Source: Blastomussa wellsi
Taxonomy: Eukaryota; Cnidaria; Anthozoa; Scleractinia; Plerogyridae
Reading direction: 5' to 3'
Assembly (NCBI GenBank): GCA_947652115.1
Contig: OX393570.1
Coordinates: forward strand, 6,792,710 to 6,856,709
DNA length: 64,000 nt
This document shows, in pieces, positions 11,893 through 25,815 of the stretch. Under the pieces are notes generated by a model. The model had not been told where the DNA came from and ran no database searches. It saw only the letters and a program-made list of their open reading frames with translations. Position numbers and translations under genes: made by a program. Numbering within the stretch: position 1 is the stretch's first letter; each line of letters begins with the position of its first letter.

Positions 11893-12510
11893 CTTTAAGA
11901 ACCGCTGACACTCATTTCCCATTCCACCATTGGTTCCAAACACTAAAGGCGTAAACGAACCCATTTCTACATCTAACACCCGCTACTGGTACTTGCGCTT
12001 CTTCTCTTCCTCTTGCTCCTTAAACACTTCCGATGTTGGCTTGCTCTGGTAACTCTTGGAGTTGACGTGCGTAACTCTAACATCAAAAAATGCCGTAACT
12101 CCTCTTGCCCAGAACCCTCCCGCTTTAATGTCCAACCTTGCCTCAGAATTTGTAACAGCGCTCCTCAAATGAAATCGCTCGTTGTCCAAGGGTTGAAGGC
12201 GTGGTTCGATTTCGACATTATTGCAGATCTTGTCGATGAATGTCGTTAATAAGTTCCGTACACCATCATGTCTCTGCGCTACAAAACCCCCCTTTTTACA
12301 AGAGAGGGCGTGACTAACGGTGAATTTATCCCCACATACGCAATAACTTGGTAGATCGACTAAGGGCAGATCATAACGCAAGCGTAGCGAGCCTCTGAAT
12401 TCTTGCTTGTTCAGGGCTAAACCCTGGTCTGCGAGAGGCATCGCATTCAGCCAAGAATGCGATAATAACAATAATAATAATAATAATAATAATAATAATT
12501 TAAAAAACAA
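11701..12510 (-). pseudogene. Retroelement C-terminal region, interrupted by one stop
   Basis: Two minus-strand frames (12510-11983 and 11982-11701) lie in the same phase and are separated only by a TAG at 11983-11985. The protein has a Cys/His cluster (SYCVCGDKF, then SHALSCKKGGFVAQRH) followed by ARLDIKAGGFWARGVTAFFD and DVRVTHVNSK, an arrangement I recall from the C-terminal part of reverse-transcriptase polyproteins abundant in corals. The second half resembles a PD-(D/E)XK-like endonuclease motif, but this is uncertain. The reverse transcriptase is absent, so it is a 5'-truncated dead copy. Confidence 0.6.
12462..12499 (+). repeat. (AAT)n microsatellite
   Basis: About twelve AAT units with one interruption, at the 5' limit of the retroelement frame. 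Confidence 0.8.
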
Positions 12511-12621
12511 CCTTTATTTACATTTCAAAAAAAAACTATTTACACTAAATTTTATAACAACCAATCAGAAAAAGTTAAAAAGACTACAGTGCCAAAAGCG
12601 AGATAACAAGGAAAGTCTTAT

Positions 12622-12698
<77 letters not shown>
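12622..12698 (+). repeat. (TAA)n microsatellite
   Basis: About 25 uninterrupted TAA units. Read on the minus strand it lies downstream of the second retroelement copy, where LINEs often end in a simple-repeat tail. Confidence 0.85.
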
Positions 12699-12699
<1 letters not shown>

Positions 12700-12864
12700 C
12701 AATTATAAAAATCAACCTTTATTGAGAAATAAAACTCGAATCTTACATGCATCCATGTGGAACTTATTACAATATTTATTATATAAAGTAATAATACTAA
12801 TAACAAAAATAACTTACTTACATAAAAGAAGTAAAAATTAGATAATTGATAATAAAAGTTCAAA

Positions 12865-13191
12865 ATTCTATAAAATTGCAAATCCCATGATACCGAGATA
12901 TTAAAATCAACAATCGAATTATACTAATGACGGCTAAACCAGTGTCCATAAAACGCCCTAAGTATAAAAGCACATAAGCCGTGTATTTCAAATATCCGCA
13001 CTGGCTACATTTATTTTACAGTCTAATGATTGCTCTATCTTGCTACGAAACGGCGTTCGCGAACCTCTAACGCATGCATGTACCGATCTTAAGAGTTCAA
13101 ACGAAATCTGTGTCCTGAGCCAAGTGATTACAACATGATAAGGCTCAGTATCTTTCTCAGCTATCTTGTCCGCGAGGGAAATAATAAACAA
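12865..13191 (-). mobile_element. Second, shorter retroelement copy
   Basis: A near-identical copy of the 11590-11892 segment: the last ~65 codons (FELLRSVHACVRGSRTPFRS and so on) plus 3' UTR. It is strongly 5'-truncated at about 13176, as expected of LINE insertion, and an (ATT)n tail lies beyond its 3' end on the minus strand. Confidence 0.65.
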
Positions 13192-13849
13192 TTATTGGAT
13201 GAGGGTTTTGTGATATCCAGAATAATCAAGGTCGAGGTAAGTGCCTTGATCATTCCGGATATCACAAAAATCGAATCTAATGTTGCGTTGGACGAAGGAG
13301 AACGCAAGCCTAATTTTCACCTGTGGTTTTTTACAGTTGGTTTTCCTGTACACGATACATGCAGAAAAATAGACATTTCTGCAAGGACACCAAACCGGCC
13401 GCCTTTCTTGATTTTTGCAGAGGTTTGTCTCTGTTACGACTTGTTCTTTCCCTTCCACTGAAGGCCTGTGATTCACTCTTTGGGGCTTAAAATGAAAACG
13501 AGATACCCCAAACAATTTTTGAGGGGTTATAAAATGGAAAATCGTAACGTACAGAGTTGCTTAACCTTGCTGAAGAAGGATTCTTCCCTCCACGGCCGCA
13601 AAGACATGGTTTCATGGCGCTTCTCAATGCGCGAAACAGGGCTTATCAAGACTTTTGAAAACAAAACGGTAATGTATAGTATTGATTCATGTGTCGATGG
13701 ATGTTTTAGAAGGGTCGGTAAAGCCATTGAGTGTACAAATGATGCAAAAGCCGTCACTAAAAATCTTTGTGAACAAATTAATTCTTGTATACAGTTGCAG
13801 GGCTTTAAAATTTTCGCTATTTTGACGTTTTTAAAAGATTCATCTAAAA
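13177..13849. other. Non-coding stretch with a palindrome and weak open frames
   Basis: Open frames of about 107 codons (minus, 13515-13192) and 134 codons (plus, 13468-13872) exist, but neither has a recognised motif, signal peptide or splice context. I do not call them genes. Confidence 0.4.
13206..13269. repeat. Imperfect 64-bp palindrome
   Basis: TTTTGTGATATCC and AATCAAGG on the left are mirrored by CCTTGAT and GGATATCACAAAA on the right, with a short loop. It lies where the second retroelement copy is cut off, so it could be a fragile site or an element end. Confidence 0.6.
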
Positions 13850-14160
13850 AGCTGGATCGAGAGAGAAAATGACGTCATATACTCTCTAGTTTAATTTTTT
13901 TCTGTGTGAACCCAGCTAATTTGGTATGCAGAACAGCAACTTGCTTCTAAAAGCTCGTGCTGCATACTAATCAGCTGGGTTCACACATTGCAAAAATAAA
14001 CTAGTGAGTATATGACGTCATTTTCCCTCTCAATCCAGCTCTCTTAATGCAACTCGGCTGAAGTCGAATCTGGTAATGGCGGACAGTTCAAACAAGAATT
14101 CGTCGTTCAAAAATCGGACTTATTTCGAAAATTGAGGCGCAATAATTGGCATGGTGCATT
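13850..14160 (-). mobile_element. MITE-like foldback element, copy 1 of 3
   Basis: The outer arms (13850-13895 and 13998-14040) carry the GACGTCAT motif and pair over ~40 bases. An inner hairpin (TGTGTGAACCCAGCT and reverse complement) lies at 13903-13987. The flank to 14160 also matches, in reverse orientation, the sequence beside the copies at 52765-53006 and 60285-60524, so this is a repeat family present three times in the window. Confidence 0.65.
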
Positions 14161-14898
14161 CTTGACAAACATAAAATCGGAATCGAAAGAGAACAAGAAC
14201 AAATTATTTTCATCGTAGTACCACTTTAAAAGCTAAGAGATCTAAAGAACCTAATCTAAGTATTTTACTTCAAATTTAAAACTAGTTATAACGTTATTTG
14301 AGCGTAGCTTACATGCACGTATAACATTACTAAACAGGAAATAAAACTAGCTCTCTGTTAAAAATAGGAATGTCATCAGAGCCTTTCCTAATTCCCCAGC
14401 ACAAATGATTCTCTTCGATAAAATTTCTGTTGTCTGATAGCGCAAAAGGTTTCTTTGCAGTATACAGTTGTTGGCGAAAATGCTCTAAAAGAGCGTGGCT
14501 TGTTGCCATAGCAACCATTTTTTAGTAAAAAAAAACACAGGTTTCTTTTGATGAGTACAATCACATTCAACTGGAATTCCTATAGTAAAACAAAACTACA
14601 ATTTTGGTCCTTTAAAGGTATCCTTCCCCTTAACAGTAAGTAGTAATTATTATCTCCTGGTGAATAATTCATAGTGTTTGCACACATCACTGTGAAAAGT
14701 TATTTTTGTCATTGATAATGATGATGATGATGATGATGATGAGGAGGAGGATGATGATGATGAGGATGATGATGATGATGTTGTGATGCTCTTTCGTGCG
14801 TAACCGTGCAATTAAGACACCCGCCCCCTTAACTCTACATGTTCTACTCGTGTAGTCATTATTGCAGACTTTTCAAACCCATGTTCAGATTCACTATG
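14161..14898. other. Intergenic DNA downstream of gene A
   Basis: It contains a (GAT)n microsatellite and the expected 3' UTR of the minus-strand protease gene A. No supported gene. Confidence 0.5.
14714..14781 (+). repeat. (GAT)n microsatellite with GAG interruptions
   Basis: About 22 GAT/GAG triplets in tandem. Confidence 0.85.
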
Positions 14899-15486
14899 TT
14901 ATTTACTTGTCGTTTTGGCCTCCACAAAGTATTCATAGTTGTCAGCATTGTCGACTGCAAGATGTGGTGCTTTTTTGGCCAGCTGTTTGCATGCAGACTG
15001 ACCATATACTCGGTCGTTGGTGTTAGTTAAAGCATGGCTCAACTCGTGCGTTAATATTCCCATTTTGCTGTCAAATCCGGAAAGCGTTTTGGCTCTCTCA
15101 TAGCTTCTGCACAAGTAAATTGTTCTTGTTGCTTTATAAGTGTACCCATATGTCTCGCTGTCACAGTACGTTCCACCAAAGACATAAGTAATCTTGTCCC
15201 TTCCTAAAATCTTCCCCATGGTCTTGAAAACTCTCATGGCATTGCTTACACGACCAATTCCAAACCAGGTTTTAACCCACTCCCGATTTTTTTCAAGGTC
15301 TTGAATGGCAGATTTCGTATGATCAAAGGCAGCTTCATGTGCTAGCTTTGTTGCCTTCCTTTGGGCCTTGGAGCCTTTCTTAATCTTAGGATTTAGTGGC
15401 GCATTTGAGTTTTTACCACGTTTTTGTACGGCCCCGCCCTCCAATGACCCCTTCGACAAACCGTTTCCGTCCTTTCTTCTTTCAAG

Positions 15487-16765
<1,279 letters not shown>

Positions 16766-16794
16766 ATGGTCCAAATGCTGAATCACGACACAAA

Positions 16795-16817
16795 CGGCTC
16801 TTTTAGGAGCCACCACA
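16795..16817 (+). terminator. Histone 3' stem-loop of the H2B fragment
   Basis: GGCTCTTTTAGGAGCC followed by ACCA, 30 bases after the stop: the processing signal of replication-dependent histone mRNAs. Confidence 0.9.
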
Positions 16818-17330
16818 TGTCATAAAAAGCAATGTCCAACATGTCAGTTCTTTCAAAGCTATATTTCTATTTCAATTAATTAATCCAGACCAAGTTAACT
16901 TTCCCCACTTCCTTTCCCCCCCCCCTCTCCCGCTTCCCTTCAGAATTCAGCTCAGATAGTATTAAACGTAATTTGTTGTTTTTGACTGACTACTCGACAG
17001 AGAATAATGATACTTGAAGTTTACCCACTGAATCACACAAATTATTAGGTAAATCTTCCTTTAGCAACATGACATCTCCCGCCCTACGGCCATGTATTGT
17101 TGTCTTTTACTGAGGGTCCTGTAAAATTTCTAATGCATGCATGTGTGCTCTAGTTGTACCAAATTGGAGGTGGACAAGCATCATTTAGTACTAGCTTTCC
17201 ATGTCTTGAAACTTGTTTTAGCTTTGGTGTGAATGGGGTATATTTTACCTTCAACTGATTGGGATTACCGAACACTTTCGCGTGGTTTTATCTTGTTTTA
17301 TTCAAAATTGGTCATTGCTTTTGATTATTT
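16818..17330. other. Spacer between H2B and H1 3' ends
   Basis: Convergent 3' flanks of H2B (+) and H1 (-). A C-rich tract lies near 16917-16925. No H2A gene is present here or elsewhere in the block. Confidence 0.6.
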
Positions 17331-17350
17331 GGTGGCTCCTAAAGGAGCCG
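17331..17350 (-). terminator. Histone 3' stem-loop of H1
   Basis: GGCTCCTAAAGGAGCC on the plus strand with TGGT before it; on the minus strand this is the stem-loop followed by ACCA, 39 bases past the H1 stop. Confidence 0.9.
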
Positions 17351-17388
17351 TTTTGTTTATTTGACGCCGAGCAAAGAAGTCTGCTTCT

Positions 17389-17949
17389 TCACTTTTTCTT
17401 GTTTGCTACAGTTTTCTTCGTAGCTGCTGGCTTCTTGACTTCCTTCTTGGTCCTAGACTTCTGTGAAGCCGGCTTCGACTTAGTTTCTGTTTTTTTGGCT
17501 GATGGCTTCTTGATTACGGGCTTCTTGGACGCATTCTTCTTGGGAGAAGTACTTTTTGTAGGCGAAGTTTTCTTAGAAGTAGTCTGTTTCTTGGCTGCGG
17601 GTTTATTAGCTGCAGTTTTCTTCGTGGCAGTGGGTTTCTTGGCCTTCGCTACGGGTCTTTTCTTCTGTACGGCGGGCTTTTTGGACGGCTTTTTCTCTTC
17701 CTTTGCAAGCTTAAATGACCCCGAAGCTCCCACGCCCTTGGTGTGAAGGAATGTGCCATTGTCGGCACCTTTCTTTAGAGCCCTTCTGATGTGCTGGGGT
17801 GCTGTGTCTCCGACTTCGTAGCTGGCTAAAATGTACTTTTCGATGGCTTGGCGCGAAGAACCGTTACGTTCCTTCAGGGTACGAATGGCAGCCTTGATCA
17901 TCTCTTCGTATCTAGGCTGTCTCGCTTTAGGTACTTTTTCCGTAGACAT
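17389..17949 (-). CDS. Linker histone H1
   Basis: 186 residues from MSTEKVPKARQPRYEEM; a longer upstream frame exists but this ATG gives the usual H1 N terminus. Residues ~12-85 are the winged-helix globular domain (EEMIKAAIRTLKERNGSSRQ, then GSFKLAKEEKK). The C-terminal ~100 residues are the Lys/Ala/Pro-rich tail with SPTK and SPKK sites. H1 binds linker DNA at the nucleosome dyad and compacts chromatin. No intron; a histone stem-loop follows. It looks intact. The upstream DNA has a threefold tandem repeat and an AAACACA motif, the known H1 promoter element, at about 18100-18107. Confidence 0.95.
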   Translation of the reverse strand: MSTEKVPKARQPRYEEMIKAAIRTLKERNGSSRQAIEKYILASYEVGDTAPQHIRRALKKGADNGTFLHTKGVGASGSFKLAKEEKKPSKKPAVQKKRPVAKAKKPTATKKTAANKPAAKKQTTSKKTSPTKSTSPKKNASKKPVIKKPSAKKTETKSKPASQKSRTKKEVKKPAATKKTVANKKK

Positions 17950-18090
17950 TTTTTCTGATCTCTGTCGGCTTGTTGCGTCGTGAATTATCGAACTGTCCAA
18001 AGAAAATCAAGCCACTCCGTCAGCGTTGAAAGTTTTCAGCTGTAAAAGCGGACCGCCGAGAAAACATACCCGGCAAGAGTTGGTCTTTAC

Positions 18091-18735
18091 GCACGTTTTC
18101 TGTGTTTGTTTGACGGAAAATTTCGGGAAATAATTGCTGTTCTCGGGTTATATTTGAATGCTATACACTAAACTACCTGAGAAAGTGTTTAGGGTAACTC
18201 AGAGAAGGACTCTTTTCATGAATAAAGTGAATAAACCGGAGCTAAATAGACCGATATGCATAGAAGATCGCGGTGTTTAGGTTAAGAATTCGTAACGCAC
18301 GTTTTCTGTGCTTGTTTGATGGAAACATTTGGGGAACAATTGCTACGTATTCTCCAGCTTGTTTGGCATTTTATGCACTAAAATACTCGAAAAGGTGTTC
18401 GTGGTAAGTCAGAGAGAGATTATTTTCATGAAAGAAATGAATAAACGAGAGCTAAATTGACCGATCCGATGAGTAAAGAAGATCGTGGTCTGATCGTCAG
18501 ACCACGATCTTAACCTAAGTTAGGTTAAGAGTTTGTAACGAATGTTTTCTGCCTTTGTTGGATGGAAACATTCGAGCAAATACAAAGATACTTTCGGACT
18601 CTTTTGGATTGTTACACACTAAACTACATGAAAATGTGTTTTGGGAAAGTGAGCGAGGGACTCTTTTTATGAATGGAATGATTGAACCGCGTGAGAGCTA
18701 AATAGACCGATATCAATAGAAGATCGTGCATGGTG
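18091..18735. repeat. Three tandem copies of a 205-243-bp unit upstream of H1
   Basis: Units start near 18091, 18296 and 18539 with CGCACGTTTTCTGTGTTTGT or a variant. Each continues through TACACTAAACTAC-like and GAGCTAAATAGACCGAT-like blocks to AGAAGATCG. Unit 1 contains the complement of AAACACA, the H1 promoter box; units 2 and 3 have diverged forms. The array covers most of the H1-H3 intergenic space and may be a multiplied H1 upstream regulatory region. Confidence 0.75.
18479..18511. repeat. Perfect hairpin within the H1 upstream array
   Basis: AAGATCGTGGTCTGA meets TCAGACCACGATCTT around a short centre, a 33-bp palindrome found only in the second unit of the array. It uses the AAGATCG that ends each unit, so it looks like a local inverted duplication. 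Confidence 0.8.
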
Positions 18736-19035
18736 ATCGGTTATAGCTAGTACAGGGCAATACGGCTTGAAGCAATCGTGCTTAAACATCGTTACAGTGC
18801 TTCAACCGAAGTTCCATTTATTTTATGTTGATCTGATATTTTGTTTTTTTGTCGTTGTTTTTGTTTTACTCCGTTTGTCAGGACATTCGCAAGATTGCAA
18901 GTTGTATTTAGCGTATGTTATGTATGGTTATGTGTGGGTTTGTATGTTTAACAATTTATAGCGTATGAAAACCCTTCAGTAAGGTATAAATAGAGATCAG
19001 GATATCAATTATTGATCATTGACTTTTTTTCAAGT
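18736..19035. other. Spacer between the H1 upstream array and the H3 3' end
   Basis: A+T-rich, no supported gene. A TATAAATAG motif at 18986-18994 has no coding sequence after it. Confidence 0.5.
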
Positions 19036-19055
19036 GGTGGCTCCTAAAGGAGCCG
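19036..19055 (-). terminator. Histone 3' stem-loop of H3
   Basis: GGCTCCTAAAGGAGCC preceded by TGGT on the plus strand, 32 bases past the H3 stop. Confidence 0.9.
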
Positions 19056-19086
19056 TTTTTGTTTGAAGAGGGAGGCTTGAGATCCC

Positions 19087-19524
<438 letters not shown>

Positions 19525-19593
19525 GATCAGCAGGTTTCGATTTGCTCAAGAAACGTTCGTTAAAATGCATTTATAACCGACCGGCCGTGATTT

Positions 19594-19624
19594 GATTGGT
19601 TAATTAACGAAGCATGTGATTGGC
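19594..19624. promoter_or_regulatory. Paired CCAAT motifs in the H3-H4 divergent promoter
   Basis: Two ATTGG cores (CCAAT on the minus strand) near 19595 and 19619, the usual upstream element of histone promoters. They lie about 100-120 bases from the H3 start, so they more likely serve H3. Confidence 0.5.
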
Positions 19625-20026
19625 TGGGATCATTTCACTTTGTTAGCAAAAGATATGCCGAACTTTTCGATCTTGACGATCTTAAGAAATTTGTTGCTTA
19701 AAACTACAGAAAGAAAAATAATTTCACAATAACTCCAGAAATAAGTTGCAAGCTAACTTCATTTTGTGTTTCTCACTTTTTTTTCGTTTTAAAAAACAAC
19801 GAATTCCTAACGAAGGAATGGAAATTTTTCCTGTGACAGTTTCCTTTTCGGCGAGTGTAAATTAACGAAGCAGTAAGCGGCTTGCTAATAAAATATGCAT
19901 TAGGCCGCTGCTTTGTTTTTCAAGCTCATGTTTCCCGAGAGGTACAGTCAAATGAGATAATAAGCTAGCGCAGGTTACAAAAGTTCATCATCTCGCAGTT
20001 TGACTACTCGATAACGGTAAAACTAA

Positions 20027-20340
<314 letters not shown>

Positions 20341-20358
20341 AGAAGTTCCCGTCTTCAA

Positions 20359-20841
20359 AGACCGTGCTTTTTGCCCAAGGGTTCTCTTAGAGGAACTTCT
20401 TCCGGCTACCAGGAAACTTACTGCATGTGACGAGAGATGCACAATTTTTGTTGCGATACGCGGCTTATCAGGGTCGTTCGTTTCCTTAACACTGCCTACT
20501 GCAAATTCTATATAACTGTCCATTTGTATAGAGTATGTTCCAGCTTTGGTCACATCGTACGCTTCGGACACATCAAACGTAGATGAGAGAGTTTCTCCAG
20601 CTCCAATGGGCAAGACTGACTTGGTCCTGGTGTAGTGCGCTTCATGTAAATACCATCATAATGTAACTTCTTCCCATTGCAGGTGGCAGTCAGGCAATCA
20701 GCTGTCAATTCATCAAGAGGTGTATGCCATTTCAACACAGAGTAGTCCTGCTGGTCGTTGTTCTTCAAGTGAAACCTGCACATAATTTTATCTGTGGCTG
20801 CAGTATACTTCGGCGAACAGTCGATGGAGGCGGCGAAAATG
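20359..20841 (-). pseudogene. Gene A': truncated duplicate of gene A N-terminal domain
   Basis: The same sequence as 15487-15969, including the one-base frameshift of gene A. The protease half is missing: coding stops being homologous just after QKARS and continues into the antisense of H4. It cannot encode a protease. Confidence 0.85.
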
Positions 20842-21441
20842 CTATGTGAAAAAATGTCACTATTATCGTTGCTGTTTAACGGCGGTTTTGAAGTTATTTA
20901 AAAATTGGTTTGCTTCCGTTGGGAATTTTGACTTAGACTTTCCAAAAGTTACACAACATGTGTTGAATACCGAACAAAAGTATGCCCTCGGGTATTTATG
21001 ACTTCAACGAACAAAATTGGTAAAAATGCTCTAACCCGATGCCCTAAGTGTTGTAACAGTTGTACAAAAACTTGCCGTATAATGGCCGAACGTGAAATGG
21101 GTCTAGGTCACCATGATAGAAGACATCTTTCGTATTGTATAAAGTTGCCCTTGAGTAAAAGCATTTTACCGAGGTAGAAAGACATGCACCAAAGATGTAA
21201 AAATAAACTTAGTAAGAACAAGGATGACTTTGAACGAGGAAATACGATCGCGCGAGAGGTATTGTAATTAACAAACTTGAACAATTTTAAGCTACTCCCG
21301 TTTTCTGGGATCTCGTTTAGTATATCTTTTCCCTGTTGACTGATGACTAACGTTGTGCTTCTCAGAATTTTTTCTTTACACGCTTGATTATATTTTAATA
21401 TTAATTGGGGTAGAGCCCAAAAAATATGTACCTGGTCTCAG
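20359..21441. repeat. 1,083-bp direct repeat, right copy
   Basis: Partner of 15487-16569. The left junction with H4 shares AGACCGTGC-type microhomology; the right end continues into sequence absent from the left copy. The two copies bracket a 3,789-bp histone segment. Confidence 0.85.
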
Positions 21442-24400
21442 ATGCGTCAAATTCTACGTTTTCCTCGAGCTCTCCGTTTGTCATCCCCAATACCAATAGA
21501 ATCCACAAACCTCTCATGTTGAATTATCCTCGGGTTATTTGTCTGAAAAGGTGCACAGCATCAAGTATCTCTGATAAAAGAACGCTCATGATATATAGAT
21601 TTAGCCAAGCCTAAAAGGGGAGCTCCGTATTTTCGCTGAATCTTAATAATTTCTGAAACTGCGTGCTGAAATTGTGTTCATTAAAAGTACTACTAGCATG
21701 CGCAACTACTCAAGAAAGATTCCACAGCTGAAATAAATAAGAATAATTAAGGACATCAACTCCAACTGCAGAATTTCTGCTGAGAATGACTATGAACAAT
21801 TAAAAAATTCTGCCAGAAGAAAAAAAATCGGACCTAAGCCCGCGATCAATGAAAAAAAAAAATCTTAATATCTGGTCAGCGGTCAACTTCAAAAAACACG
21901 TGACCTCGATGAGTTCTATATCTGAGCCCGCGATCTGGTCATGTGATACTGGTCAGCGGTTACCTTCTTTTGACAGCTGTCAAGTGAGCACAACATGACA
22001 AAGATGTAAGCTTATGGTAACCTTTAAAAATATTAACCAGGTCGAACTCTCTGGACTATGACCACCATATCGATATTTGGAGCAATGTCGTACGGACGGA
22101 CGTACGGAGGTATTTTGCACGCGCCCACGAGTTATCCCATTTGCCATTTGACCATGAAAAATGAAAAGCATGGTCCTGTCTGTACTTTTTATACGTTCTT
22201 GGTTCTCCTATTTCTATAGGTATGGGGCTCCGGTCTGCGGCTTTTCAGTCCAACGGCAACAACAACTAGCTTTATTTGCATGACCATAAATACATACAGT
22301 GTTGCAAAAGCTTTACCTCAAATAAGAAAACTTTATAATCCATATTCATCTTGAAAACGAATTTGATAATTCCTAGTTAACGGAGTCTCTTTGGATACAA
22401 TCTGTTGTTTATTTGTGAAAACTAACAGCACCGAAGACTGTAAACCGTTTGAGCGATTGAAGTCGCTTGTTGAAAGTTTTCAACAAGCGCGCGTGATGGC
22501 GCCATACTGCGTCATCGTGTTTCGATGAATTTTTCGACCGCGAACATTCGCCAATGAGCGCGTGAGACTTTCTGCAGTTATGGTAAAAAAGCTTTAGTTA
22601 AACTTTCGTCATTTCCTTTTCCAGTAATTATTACCAACAATCAGGCAATATTAATTCACGCTTTTTTCTCACTTTTTAGCCGTGTTAAGGGGAATATTGA
22701 AGAAACATCTCTAAAGCTAATTTAATTGAACATTTTAGCATGTGGTTTGTTCTTTATTGTCCAAAATACTTTTTTTCCAATTCAATAATGCACGGCTACA
22801 AAGTAAAATGGGTAAACATGGACCTTGAAACATTCCGAGGTGGGTAGCTATAGAGGGAAATATATTTTGGGAACTTTTGCCCTAAAATTGGACTCAATCT
22901 ATGATAAGTAAGGACCAGCGAAATTACGAAGCGACGTAGGGTAAAGCTACCCCCGCTGAAGGGAATGATAGGGAATGATAGTAAGTGGTACAGATTGATG
23001 GAGAAAAGAAAGTGCGTGAATTTTGCATTGTCACTTTCCTTGGGCACATTGGAGTGAAGGCGAAAGTCCAAAGACCAAGGTAGAAACTATTTCAGGAAGA
23101 AACTGTCGCTACTGCATTGAGCTGAAGTATTACCACTGAGCAATCAAAGAAATAGGTGTGAAAGCCGGTTTAAGAATTCTTAATTTCCCGTATACACGTC
23201 GATAACCCTTTGTAAGGCTATCGGATTCTTTGACAGGTCAGTGTAAAACATTGAAAGGCGATGGGAGCTATCGAAGTAAGAATCTACTCGAGGCAATTGC
23301 AAGGAAGAGAGATCGTAAATACTAAACTTACCGGTGTATATCTTTAACGTTCAGTCGGCCGGTTTAAAAGCGGTTTTTTAGGGTTTAGTTACCTAGTAAA
23401 GATCCCAGATATATTCAATACGTACGTACATTGTTCATTCCGCATGGCAACGGCGCTGTTTCTAGGGCCACGTTTTGACAAGGTTAATGTTTGTTTGGAA
23501 ATAATCACGAAAGTTTGCCTTCCTCCTGAGGCATAATAATAATAAAAATATTAATAATAAATTTCTATAGCGCTATTTCTAAAAGTTAAATAGCGCTTTA
23601 CAATGTAGCCAAGAAACTAAAACATATACCTACAACTACTAATAATGCTACTTCTTGAAGTAGCACAGATTTATATGGACTGAAAAAAATGGTATAAACG
23701 CACAACTTAGGCCTGTTCCCTTGCGCGGCAGTAGCGATAAAGAGTGTCGTTTGAAAGCATTCAGCTCGAAAGGCTGAATTAAGTTTGGCACGACTGCTTA
23801 GCGCGGCACGGCTCTCCGTGCCGCACGGCAGTAGCGCGATTTCATTTCAAATGGCGTGCTGTTGTCGTGCCGAAATTAATTCATAAATTATTATTGTTTT
23901 GTTGTTTGAATTTGGCTTGACTGCATTAAACTCGACGTTTGAAACCGTTGCCGTGCTTTTTCCGTGCCATGCAATGCCGGACCAAATTCACGTTTGGAAC
24001 AGGTCTTATCTGTTTCAGTTTAGACATGTATTTAGTAATGTGATTTTGATCGGTCTTAAGTAAGAAAGAAATGGTTCAAAGCCATCGCACAACGAATACA
24101 CGATTCATAGCTAGGAATGGTTGGTGGTTACAACTTCTCAAGTTCTGATAACAAGTGATTTTTGAGAGGATCTATTGAATGAGGAGTGATTCAGGATAAA
24201 CTAATTCGAACTGGCTTGTCCTAGCAACATTCTGGTTGTCATGTACAAGGAGAACGTTGCTCCTCTTAAAGTGACTTGAATAAACCTTCCTTTTCCTTTC
24301 CCTCATTTCTTAACGAGGTTGATTCCCATGCTACAGCGAGTGAACTTTGTTTAGAGGAAAAATGGTAAGTTTTGTAACGATGCTAGTTATATTGGTGGCT

Positions 24401-25748
24401 TTCACTAGTCACGAAATCAAAGACTAAATTCGAAAAAATTCAACTACAGAAGCTAAGTAAACAATTTCTCCAAGTCTCTGTGAGGTGTGCCGTTATTCGC
24501 GATTTATTTGCCGAAACGTTCTTCGAAAATTTACAAAGCTCAGTTTTGGGACGCAATATTTCCTTCCGAGGGGCACAAATATGGCCGTCGTGATGCCCGA
24601 GAAACCATCTGGAATTCAGTTGTGCTATAATAGGCTAGCGACTACTTTTGGCTCTTGAGCTATTATACATAAACACCACTTATTATCTTGAATGTTCTTA
24701 ACTGGTGAAAATCGAAAGGATAGGCTTTTTTTCACATACCGTTACGGCGAAGAACTCAAATATTCAAGATGCCAGAAAATGTTGGTTGTTTATATTTGGA
24801 ACCAGTAATGGGAGTGCTGTTGAATTATGCCAACGACATCAAATTAAAGATATTATTTTGAAAAAGAGAAAAAGATCTACATCGTCCCTCTAAAGTACTG
24901 TTCAAAATATCTGAATTTCACCGGGCAGAGGTTTCATCTAAGGACTTAAAAGGTGAACAACATTGTTCACAACTGCAGTTAAAAGCTCCTCTCGATTGTT
25001 TGCACTTGAATAGTCACACACCTGGGTTTAATCAGCAAGTTCAAAATTATAGCACATTCAGCCAATCGCCCTATGGATAGCAATTAAAGTGTTATAAATG
25101 GTTGCAATATTTGTTAAGGCAAGGGAATTTCCTGTGATAAAAATAGGTTTTTTTTGCTTTTATTTGTTCTGTCCGTACCCATCGATTCTGTATTGGCCTT
25201 TTTCCTTTTCTAAATATTTTATTAATAAAATGCAACATTGTACTTAACTTGAAAACAAACCTATCTTGACTGACTGTTTAACATTAACCTTCATGTCAAT
25301 TTTGTTAATGCTAAATTTCCGAGAGTAACCTAAGCTTCTTGTTCTTCTTATGCCATTCTGGTCTATTTTTGCTTGCTGTGTATATAGTTTTCGTTTAACG
25401 TTGTTGTTAACTTAAACAGAACTGCACACGTCAAACTAACTGTACACTTTTTTATGAAATAAATTTGTCAAAAGCGCCCGCTGTATTTACATTTATTCAA
25501 TAGCGCTCAATCAGCCATAAAGGGATACAGCATTCATCGCTTCAAAACTTGTTCTTGACAACAGCGTGGTTGTCATACGAAACTAAGAATGCTTTTATGT
25601 TTTGCGCTCACTGAATATACATTATAGAGATCAGTAGAATTAAGTGATTCGCACGCTTAGCTGGGACTGAGACTGTACAGCGACTAAATACAAGAATGGT
25701 AAGTTCGTAATACTGTCCATGTTAATTTGCCGTTCCATGATATGAATC
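21442..25748. other. Long gene-poor stretch
   Basis: Scattered repeats only: a GTACGGACGGACGTACGG palindrome-like run near 22091, an AAT-rich run with paired TAGCGCTATT sequences near 23535-23605, and a GC-rich GGCACGG-containing stretch near 23770-23990. Open frames are at most 91 codons without motifs. Confidence 0.45.
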
Positions 25749-25765
25749 AAATTATATTGTTATAC

Positions 25766-25810
<45 letters not shown>

Positions 25811-25815
25811 CTATT
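25749..25815 (+). repeat. 67-bp direct repeat flanking the Penelope-like remnant, left
   Basis: It reads AAATTATATTGTTATACTTC and onward, and recurs exactly at 26968-27034. Confidence 0.8.

Noticed and set aside
12407..12881. Frames encoding poly-Asn, poly-Ile or poly-Leu
   Set aside because: Translations of the AAT/TAA microsatellites.
13468..13872. 134-codon plus-strand frame
   Set aside because: No motif or homologue recognised, and its end runs into the arm of the MITE-like element.
17282..17746. 154-codon plus-strand frame rich in Phe/Leu/Val
   Set aside because: It is the exact antisense of the Lys/Ala/Pro-rich H1 tail, whose composition keeps the other strand open.
24332..25690. Two ATG|GTAAGT sites (about 24360 and 25683) as first exons of gene E
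   Set aside because: They end in phase 0, whereas the gene E exon needs two preceding bases of a codon; joining gives an early stop.
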